Source: Nymphaea colorata (lineage: Eukaryota; Streptophyta; Magnoliopsida; Nymphaeales; Nymphaeaceae). Taken from it: a stretch of 27,396 nucleotides of DNA. The translations under genes were made by a program, and so were the position numbers. Position 1 is the first letter of the stretch, and every line of letters begins with the position of its first letter. The notes beneath the pieces are model-generated. The model was not told where the DNA came from, did no database searches, and saw nothing but the letters and a program-made list of their open reading frames with translations. Positions 19,401 to 27,396 of the stretch are shown here, one piece after another. The stretch spans positions 1-27,396 of the forward strand of contig NW_022205257.1 in NCBI RefSeq assembly GCF_008831285.2, given 5' to 3'.

Positions 19401-22400
19401 CAACTCATCAGGAAAGTCTACCAAATGCGTGTGTTGAAGCTCAACGATACCTACATTAAGGTGGGTATTCCGGCGGCCTCACAGGAAAATACAAAGTGCA
19501 AGTAAACTTAATCGGCCTCGGCTAGGCCATGCCCAACACGACCAACGTCAACGATTTCAGTTACTAACTCATCATCACCTCCATCACCCCATCCTCGGGC
19601 AGCATCAACGGAGGAACCCTCATCAACATCAAGGGAATCAACTTCAGTCCAGAAGTCACATAGACGCTGGTCTTCATCGGCGACGAACTCAACTGGATGT
19701 GCGAGCTGGAATCAGTTATACCACTGACATCCTCTGCAGGACTCCTCCATCAGTCCCTTCTACAACGCCAGTGCGCCTCAAGGCGTGGTCCTTACCAACA
19801 GACTCATGGTCGACAATACCTGCGGAGGATCTTGCACCTTCACCTACATCGATGCTGCTCAATCCCCCAAGCTGACCAGCATTTCAGCCAACACCATCTC
19901 AACTGGCGCGGTCACCGTCAACGGATCCAACCTCAACATCGGCACTCCTCTCATCATCCTCACCAACAAAAACACCGGCCTGGTCACCAAGGTCACCCCC
20001 TCTACTGTCTCCGCCACCTCGCTTACCTTCACCGTGCCTGCCATCGAAAGCGGACCCTACAACGTGAAGGTCAGAATCGATCCCATCGGTGAGTCCAACG
20101 GCTACCTGCTGACCGTAACTGCCCAAATCTCTGCTAGGACTCCATCGGCCATCTCTACCAGTGGCGGCAGAGTGGTGCTTTCTGGCGCTGGCCTCCCCAA
20201 CGGATGGCCCAACAGCAACTTCCAGCTCAAGATAACCCAAAACAAGGCAGTGATCCAGCCTGTCATCTTCTCAGCCACTCCCACCGCATTCACTGTGGTG
20301 ATTCCCCCGTCTACTGCTGCAGATGTCTTCAACATTAGCCTGACCACTCCCACCGGGGCATCCTCGTGGCTACTATCAGCTCTGCCACTGCCAGCACCCT
20401 CTGCTCGCTATCACCACTCCTGCTTCTTCTGTCAGCGCGGGTAATATCCAATTCACCTTCTCCCAAAGCAATTTGCAGACAGTGGTTCCTGACTTCGTCG
20501 AGATCTTCTCCCTCTACAACTCCAAGTAGGTGAAGAATGGCACCATTTCAAGCGCATCTAACGGAGTCGTCCAATTCAACGCCGTCCTTACTGGCGGCAA
20601 GTACGGTTTCAGGTTCTTCTTCGCAGCCTACGGATGGAGCAGCTCTCCCTCTTCAGTCTCAGTCACCATCGCTGCACCCACCTCATCTCCATTCGTCACT
20701 TCATATAACGGTGGATCTTTCACCATCACTGGCTCTGGACTCAGCAGCAGCGCCACTGTCAACATCAACGGCATCAAAACTCCCCTGGTCAACGTCACTG
20801 CCACCGATGCCATCGCCATCGTTCCTCCCTTCGTCACCACTGAAACACAGCTGGCCTTCTCTCTTGCCGAGCCTAAGAAATTGACCAAAAACCAATACTC
20901 GGTTATTAGCGACTACACTGGAGGAGATTCTGCATTCGATGGCTTCCTCGGAACAGTCTACACCTCCCTGAACAACGGGCCTGCTTTGTCGGAGCGGATG
21001 TCGGCGCTGGCTTGACCCTCAAGCTCACCAGGGTGCGTTTCTTCCCCAACAGCAAGTACGTGATCGCTTCCAACTACCTCATCGGAGCCACTCTGCAGGC
21101 ATCCAATGACAACACCAACTGGGCCACCTTGGCAACTGTGGACTCAACCGTGCACTCAGGATGGAATATCGTCCCCATTTCAGTCTCCACCAACTATCGC
21201 TATGTCAGGTTCGCGCATGACACCAAGTCCCAGTGCAGTCTGGCTGAGTTCGAAATCGAGGGTATTTTGCAAACTGATACCACTCTTGCCAATTTGGACT
21301 CGAATAATGCCCAGGTGGTCTATGAGGACGGAGCCAACGTTTTCACCCTTGCCAACAGCGTAGAGTTCAGACAAGATCATACTCCCATCGTCACTAGCTT
21401 GTCCCAGACCAGCGGAGATGTCTTCGGAGGATACCCAATCACTCTCACTGGCAATTATCTCGACTTTGACACTCCTTCAGTGGTCATCGACGGCATCCCC
21501 TGCGTGGTCACTGCCTCTTCATCACCTCCATCACCTGCACGGTCGGAAAAAGGCTTGAACTTCCCAAGAGCAACTCCTTCGTGGTCAAGGTAGGCACTAC
21601 CTCCGCATGTCTAGCAGAGCTTCCAGTACGTGATGCGCTGGAGTGACATCCGCACTTGGGGCACCGATATGCCTCCCATCGACGGCGACTTAGTCTTCGT
21701 CCCTGCTGGCATGAACCTCCTCGTCGATCAGTCCACCCCCAAGCTGCAAGGCATCCTGGTCCAAAACGGCACCCTCATCTTCGCTGACTAATCCGATATG
21801 GTATTTCACCGGTTTCATCACAGTGATTGGCGGAAAGTTCATAGCTGGAACCTAAGCTCACCCCTTCCAGCACAAGCTCACCTTCGTCCTTTCAGGAAAC
21901 TACTACTCTCCCCAGCAGCCGATGTTCGGCAACAAGGGCATCGCCTGCATGTAATGCTTCATTTCTCTCCACGGTCAGGTGAGACAGTACACTTGGACCA
22001 GCCTCTCCACCAGCATCACCGTGGGCTCGAACAGCCTCACCGTCCAAGACCCTGTCGACTGGCGAGTCGGCGAGGAAATAGTCGTCGCCTCCACCAGCTT
22101 CAACCACTACGAGGCAGAACGCAGGAACATCCTCGCCATCAGCGGAAACACCATCACTGTGACGCCCCTTCAAGAATTTCCACTTCGCCGGTGTCGAGAC
22201 CTACGGAAACGATAAGATCGAGATGAGAGCCGAAGTTGGCCTGCTCACCCGTAACGTCAAGGTGATGGGTGATGAGACTTCAGTGGCCGAGAGCTACGGA
22301 GCCCACCTGATGATGGCCGGCAGCGCTGAGAACGGGTTAGTCGGTCACATCGGTACACCGAGTTCACCAAGTGCGGTCAGCCAAGGATCATCGGTCGTTA

Positions 22401-25400
22401 CTGCATCCACTTCCACATGAACGGCGACGTTTCCGATTCCTTCGCCCGCGGAAACGCAGTCCACGACTCGATGGCCCGTGTGATTACTCTCCACGGCGTG
22501 CATTACCTAACCGTCTAGTACAACGTCGGCTACAACGTGATGGGTCACAACTACTTCATCGAGGACGGCATCGAGACGCACAACCTGCTGCAGTACAACT
22601 TGGCCATCAGCTCCATCCAGGTTTGGACCATGCTCCAGACCGATATCTCAGTCGCCTCCTTCTGGGTCACCCATCCCACCAACCACTTCAGATACAACCA
22701 CGCAGCCGGTAGCGATTTCTATGGATTTTGGTATGAGATCAAGAGCAACCCCGATGGACCTTCCGCTTGTAACGATGTCTGTCCGATCGGAAATCCCCTC
22801 GGTGAGTGCCACGATAATGTTGCCCACTCTAACGCTCGCTTTGGGCTTCGTATCTTCAAACTGGCTCCCAGGACATACCCTTGCTCTCCTCTCTACGTTG
22901 AGGACGCAGTCGATCCCTGGGCATCAAACCCTGGAGTGGTTAGCACTTTCTCCAACTACACCCTCTACAAGAACGGAGAATCTGGCCTTCTTGCCGAGGA
23001 GACTGCCAACCTGGTCTTCACAACTTCACCAGTGCTGAGAACCTGCGTTCTGGAGCCTAGTTCTGGATCACTTACTTCAGCAAGGACCTGACAATTTCAA
23101 GGATTCTGTGATCATCGGCCAGACCAAGACAAACTCGCCCCAACCCGTGGGCGGTTCTAGGGGCATCATCACCCCCCGTTTGGGCAACATCCGCATCGAC
23201 AACATCAGGTTCTACAACTACCCCGCCAACACTCGCAGTTTGGAGACCTGTTCGCACTGCGACGATCCTCTGCTCTTCAGCAACACCGCCCAGGAAGTCT
23301 ACATCTCCAACATCAGCTTCACCAACGTGCTCGGAAACAAGCTGTTCATGAGCGGCCTCAAGCGAGAAATCCTCTACGATTTGGATGGAACATTCACCAC
23401 CACCCAGTTCGATGGAACACAGAGAAAATCAGCTGCAGTCACTTACAACTACAAACATCTTCGCTCTGACCCCGCCTGCAAACCCACCACATCCGTTTCC
23501 AGTGGGACGATACCATCATCTGCGATGATAGCGTCAAGCTGGTCAGGGTTACCTTCAGCCACCTCGCATCCGCAAGTCTCTTCAACCTGGTCGGTCTAAA
23601 GGCGCAGGAAATCGCCGTCCCCACCGACCTCGTCCCCGAAAACTCGACCTCATACACCGAGATCTACTCTTTCTTCTCGCTGAGCAACAAGATGGACTCG
23701 ATGACCGACCACAAGACCTACGCCATGCCCTACATCGCAGGCCGCACCTACAACATCTGGTGGCTCACTGGCCTCGACTTCGACCACCTCTCCATGACCT
23801 CCAGCTACTACATGAAACCCACCGATCCCGCAGTCCTCTTCCGCTTCAACTACACCCTCAATAGAGAAATGTACGAAATCGCACCCCTGAGGCCCAATGA
23901 ACCCATCACCGACAGCAGCTACTTCGTCCGCTCCAACGATTTCCTCGATGAGACCAGCTGCTACAATGGAGAATACTACCACGATAACACCGCCGGCAAC
24001 CGAACCATGCAGTTGTGCGCCAGCGCTAGGAACAGAACCTACTTCGAGACCACCGAAGTCAACGCTATTTCTGCCGCTACCTCTGCCTGCACCCCTGGGC
24101 GAGTTCGTTAAGGAGAACTTCGTGAGATACTGGAGCAACGCCACCCAATGGCCCTAAGGCCGCCTTCCTCTTCCGGGTGAGAACGTGAGCGTGAATGGCA
24201 ACTGGACCATCATCATGGACATCGATCCAGCTGTGTGCGAGTTCATGGAGATCGACGGAGACGTCATCATCCCCAACGGAGCTGATAGGAATATCACCTG
24301 CCATCCATCTGGATCAGAGCGGATCACTTACTGCTGGGTCTGCTGCAGCTCCATTCACCAACAAGCTGAATATCCAGATCAATGGTAATAAGAATGACCC
24401 TGGATACGTCTTCGATCCATCTCTCTAAGGAAACAAGTTGCTGGTCGTCACTGGCAAACTGAACCTCTACGGTGTTGCTCCCGCCACAGTCCAGGCAAAG
24501 CTGACCACAATCGCCAACGTTGGCGACACTTCCATCACTGTCGATGCAGTCTCCGGCTGGAACGCAGGCGACGAGATCGTCATCGCTCCCAGTTCTCCAA
24601 CAGTCGCGAGTACGAAAGAGTCACCATCACCGGCATCGCTGGCAACATCGTATCCTTCACCCCCGCACTCAAATACGCCCACTACGGAGACCCCGCTGTC
24701 ACTATCAACAACAACGTCGGCATTCTGGATACTCGCGCCTCTGTTGGCCACGTCACCCGCAACATCAAGTTCATCTCTGGACCCGATAGCGGCTGGGGAT
24801 ACTCAGTAGTCGTCTACCAGATGTGGGACGGCAAGATTTCCAGAGCAGGCCAGGCCACCTTCAGCGGAGTTTAGTTCACCCTCGGCGGCCAGTACGATAC
24901 AGAGCAGGCCAGTTTGGTACTGTACAATAACATGGATACTTCCACTGGCGCCACCGTCGTCACTGCATCATCCTTCTCCTTCTGTCGCAGTTCTGCATCA
25001 AGGGATACACTCAGAACAACGCAGTTGTGACCAACTCAATTTTCTACGAGGCCGCAAGTTCCATCTTAAATTGCTTCAAATTTCTCCTTCAGCGTCACTA
25101 ACAACGTTATGATCGGCGCCATCCTCAGGCCACCATGACTGGAAAGGAGCCAGCAGCTTGCGTGGAGCTTACCGAGGTCGATCCGGGAACTGACAACGTG
25201 GCAATCAACAACAATATCTGCCAGGGATCCGATATCGATGGATACGTGCTGCCTTTCTTTGCCTGCTCGCAACTCACCGCCACCCCCTTCAACAACAACG
25301 TGGCAGGAACTATCCTCTAGGCTGCTTTCCTTTTCATCAGAACCACCGATGATGCTTGTCTCGCCTCCTCAGGAGTGAGAGCATACGCCTGCAAGGTTGG

Positions 25401-27178
25401 CCATGTCTCATCCCCTCCCGGCACTGCTCAGCTGCAGATCACCAACTACATCATCGCTGACGCCCACCGCGGCATTTCTCTTAGATTCGGTCTGGCTGGA
25501 AACGACCGCAGTGCCTTCTTCTCCGATTCCTACATCACGCAAATCTCAAGGCCAAACTGCGCTTCCTGCTACGGACCTGGCAGGATCGACTGCACAGGCA
25601 ATAGCGGCCTGCGTATGCTGGCAGTGACAGTCAACGGCGAGTCCTATCCCAAGGCGTTCGATGCCGGTTACGACGGACTGTGCAAGGAGGAAACCTTCGA
25701 CAGCAAGGCCTACCTGACTAACATCGTCTTCGACAACTACAGGCAAAGCTACTCCACTCTTCCCCAGTGCAGCAACAACGTGGTCTTCACCACCAACCCC
25801 AACGCTCCTGACTTCATCGGCAGCGCTTACCTCTTCAACTCCACTTGCACCAACTGCGAACTCAACGCTATGGGGTACTTCGACGCGCCCAAGCTCAGCG
25901 AATTGGGATGGTTCGGCGGTTGCGGAAATATCACCTGCACAGGAAAGAATAACTACATCATCCATGACCACTCCGGCACTTTCCTCCCCGGCGGTGGCTT
26001 CCTCCTCGCCAACAACACCCCCATCGGCTCAACACTCCCAAGTGCACCTTTGTCGAGTCGATCAACGGCCACCACTGTCTCCGCAACGATTTCGGTGTGT
26101 GGAGTATGAAAGATTGCTCCTGACTTCAACACCCGCATCATGTGGCCCGCCTACCTGACCTTTGACGGCGGAAACTGGACATCTGTGACCAACGGCTTCA
26201 AGGAGTGGGAGTGGATTGGCAGCGAGCCGTTGAATCGCCGGTTGGCAGGTTCGTCTCCGTGGTTCAGCTCCAAAAGGTCTACAACTTGACCTTCGCCTCC
26301 AACCCACCCGATGATATGCACTTCCAGATTCAAAGACGGCTTCCCGCTGGAAATAACTCAGACTGGGTGGTGGTGAAACTGTACTATCCCTTCCCCAACT
26401 CAATCTAAGTCTTAGTGAATGGAGTCGTCAGCAAGCCTATCTCCTGCTGGACAACAATGGCCAAGCCGCCCTCGACACCACCAAATGCGGCAGCAACATC
26501 TTCTTCTACAAGAACTACACAATCCACTTCGTGGTGACTGGCGCCCCAATTGTCTCGTTCGCGTCCGATTGACCAGTCCGTCCAACTGACCATGCGTTTC
26601 TCGATGAATATCAACGATTTCTTCAGCAGTGGAGGCCCCACCAGGCTGGTCGACCGCATGTGCGCCATCCTCCGCATCGACGACCAATCACGAGTCAAAT
26701 TGTGGGCGTCTATTCCGGCTCACCCAAGCCGTATGGTAATCACCAATCCTCCAGTGAGCGCCGAAAACAGTACCAGCTACAGTGCTGCTAGCGACAACCA
26801 GCAATCGATTGACTGAACGCCCAGGTGCAAACTGCCCTCTCCTCCGGTCTCGTTGGATCAACCTTCAGCGAATGGGCTTCCTCTCTCTTGATTCGCAAGC
26901 AGTCCCAGTGCATCCCATTCCCGCCGAGGAGGACAACACAAACCGCAACATCCTCATCGGGTTATCACCTCGTCGTTGGTTTGATTATCATCGTTGGAGG
27001 AGTTGTCTTCTACCTCAAGAACAGGCCAATAATAAAGTGGCTGAGGAGTTCCCGATTCAGCTCAGGGTCAGAGGCCAGCCATGAGAAAGGAAAAGAGGAG
27101 AAACAGAGAGAAGTTGTTGAGGTTCAAAATATCACAGAGGAAAATATCAGTGAAGTTATTTTTGACCGTCCTAATTGA
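16471..27178 (+). CDS. PKHD1L1: Fibrocystin-L (PKHD1L1)-like giant type I surface protein
   Basis: One 10.7-kb gene, about 3,570 aa. The start is fixed by a signal peptide (MKTGVFLCLVLLLAQVHG). In order it holds IPT/TIG repeats (GGTTIYITGVGFS; GQQLTINGTGFSTN; further copies from about 18600 to 20400), a PA14 domain, more IPT/TIG, a discoidin-like module, a first G8 domain, a beta-helix region with GRYCIHFHMNGDV, MGHNYFIEDGIETHN and HAAGSDFYGFWYE, a second G8 and beta-helix, a transmembrane helix and a tail of about 52 aa ending at TGA 27176-27178. This order matches metazoan fibrocystin-L, a ciliary/cell-surface family also found in ciliates. Roughly thirty frame changes interrupt it, almost all equal to one missing base, with no TGA in the reconstructed frame. 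In-frame TAG/TAA are rare here (about 17 seen, such as 17208-17210). It probably acts outside the plasma or ciliary membrane in adhesion or carbohydrate binding. Confidence 0.85.
17395..17880 (+). other. PA14 domain of the fibrocystin-L-like protein
   Basis: Uninterrupted frame with GYFSGTGLNYQRYDI, then the PA14 core GEVFSGYFTAPVSGNYVFRG, VADDVFAVFLS, and SYYIEVYHLNFAGTGYLRVS. PA14 is a beta-barrel found in surface adhesins and glycan-binding proteins, and vertebrate fibrocystins carry one at a similar position after the first IPT repeats. Confidence 0.8.
20925..21266 (+). other. Discoidin-like (F5/8 type C) module
   Basis: The segment contains a loop-rich start (GGDSAFDGFLGTVYTSLNNG), LKLTRVRFFPNS, GATLQASNDNTNWATLATVD, HSGWNIVPIS, YRYVRFAHD and QCSLAEFEIEG. 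This is the usual order of a discoidin domain (W-x-x-L, Y-R-Y-V-R-F, C-x-L-A-E-I-E). One -1 frame change falls near 20990. Discoidin domains often bind glycans or lipids. Confidence 0.65.
21633..22190 (+). other. First G8 domain region
   Basis: RWSDIRTWGTDMPPIDGDLV, VFVPAGMNLLVDQST and LQGILVQNGTLIFAD match the G8 start (W-S-x-x-x-T-W-x-x-x-x-P-x-x-G-D-x-V-x-I-P). After frame changes it continues with GGKFIAGT, then YTWTSLSTSITVGSNSLTVQ and DWRVGEEIVVASTSF. G8 domains occur in PKHD1, PKHD1L1, TMEM2 and CEMIP. Confidence 0.8.
22200..23600 (+). other. Parallel beta-helix region after the first G8
   Basis: Highly characteristic of the fibrocystin-L/TMEM2/CEMIP group: GLLTRNVKVMGDE, YTEFTKCGQP, GRYCIHFHMNGDV, ARVITLHGVHYLTVQYNVGY, NVMGHNYFIEDGIETHN, HAAGSDFYGFWYE and ARFGLRIFKLAPRTYPC. 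The IHFH motif and FIEDGIE are strongly conserved in the family. Confidence 0.8.
24375..24830 (+). other. Second G8 domain region
   Basis: After a TAA-encoded Gln at 24426-24428 the frame reads GNKLLVVTGKLNLYGVAP, then KLTTIANVGDTSITVDAVSG and WNAGDEIVIAPSS; after a -1 change near 24598, EYERVTITGIAGNIVSFTPA and HVTRNIKFISGPDSGWG. This is the usual end of a G8 followed by the start of another beta-helix, as in fibrocystin-L. Confidence 0.75.
26966..27016 (+). other. C-terminal transmembrane helix
   Basis: HLVVGLIIIVGGVVFYL is followed by basic residues (KNRPIIKWLRSSR), a positive-inside stop-transfer. The cytoplasmic tail is then polar and Glu/Lys-rich. Confidence 0.85.
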
Positions 27179-27292
27179 TCCTTAAATCTTCATTATCATC
27201 ATAATGACTATCACTTTACATCATACATACATAAGCACACATTTAATACTAAATTAAATGATGAATATGATTGGCTCATACAATGGGGTAAT
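27179..27292. other. Subtelomeric 3' flank
   Basis: 114 nt of AT-rich sequence between the last stop codon and the telomere. It must contain the whole 3' UTR and any chromosome-breakage or telomere-addition signal. A degenerate GGGGTAAT block (27284-27291) immediately precedes the regular repeats. Confidence 0.7.
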
Positions 27293-27396
27293 GGGGTTGG
27301 GGTTGGGGTTGGGGTTGGGGTTGGGGTTGGGGTTGGGGTTGGGGTTGGGGTTGGGGTTGGGGTTGGGGTTGGGGTTGGGGTTGGGTTGGGGTTGGG
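27293..27396 (+). repeat. Telomere, (GGGGTT)n
   Basis: About 17 tandem GGGGTT units run to the window end in the orientation expected for a right chromosome end (G-rich strand 5' to 3'). One unit near the end is GGGTT, one G short. The repeat type is the one known from Tetrahymena and its relatives. Confidence 0.97.

Noticed and set aside
16471-27178. Reading the large gene as a decayed pseudogene
   Set aside because: Conserved motifs are intact across 10 kb, there is no in-frame TGA in the reconstructed frames, and the breaks are almost all of one type, unlike random decay.
1-27178. Euplotes-style +1 programmed frameshifting
   Set aside because: The breaks are in the opposite direction, do not occur at AAA-TAA/TAG sites, and the telomere and code are not those of Euplotes.
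1-27396. Standard genetic code or bacterial origin
   Set aside because: Conserved proteins would be cut at many TAA/TAG codons, the gene content is eukaryotic, and the window ends in a ciliate-type telomere.

Overview
The window is the right-hand end of a macronuclear chromosome from a ciliate. Three things point there. (1) It ends in about 17 copies of GGGGTT (27293-27396), the C4A2/G4T2 telomere type. (2) TAA and TAG occur repeatedly inside reading frames that are otherwise clearly coding, while every credible gene ends in TGA. This fits UAR = Gln; the two cleanest intact genes, 8091-8681 and 9901-10422, each need four such codons. (3) Genes are packed tightly, with coding DNA clearly more GC-rich than the AT-rich spacers. 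The telomere unit plus the code suggests an oligohymenophorean-type ciliate, but I cannot name a genus. The left edge cuts through a gene.

Layout, left to right. An ARM-repeat protein resembling importin-alpha (+, cut at the left edge to 1194) is followed after 41 nt by a signal-peptide-bearing single-pass membrane protein (+, 1236-2842). An Hsp110-type chaperone converges on it (-, 5269-2932). An AT-rich divergent spacer leads to two paralogous Myb/SANT-like 'SHHQK' DNA-binding protein genes in tandem (+, 6372-7007 and 8091-8681). Next comes a run of small, UAR-rich genes on the + strand that I do not recognise (8812-14245): a protein with two N-terminal hydrophobic stretches, basic nuclear-looking proteins, and two coiled-coil proteins. 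A formamidase/acetamidase-family enzyme converges on this block (-, 15632-14386). The last 10.7 kb is one giant gene (+, 16471-27178) for a fibrocystin-L (PKHD1L1)-like type I surface protein: signal peptide, IPT/TIG repeats, PA14, a discoidin-like module, two G8 domains with beta-helix regions, one transmembrane helix and a short tail. Its stop lies 114 nt from the telomere.

Most genes are interrupted by single-base frame changes. Nearly all of those I traced act in one direction (one base apparently missing), and no TGA accumulates in the true frame between breaks. The simplest reading is deletion-type consensus errors in a long-read assembly rather than pseudogenes. Introns and recoding are less likely but testable. 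Coordinates below therefore span whole genes across the breaks, and protein lengths are approximate.

The genes do not form an operon or a single pathway. The window looks like an ordinary ciliate macronuclear chromosome arm. The least-known parts are the 8.8-14.2 kb orphan block and the modular fibrocystin-L-like protein beside the telomere.
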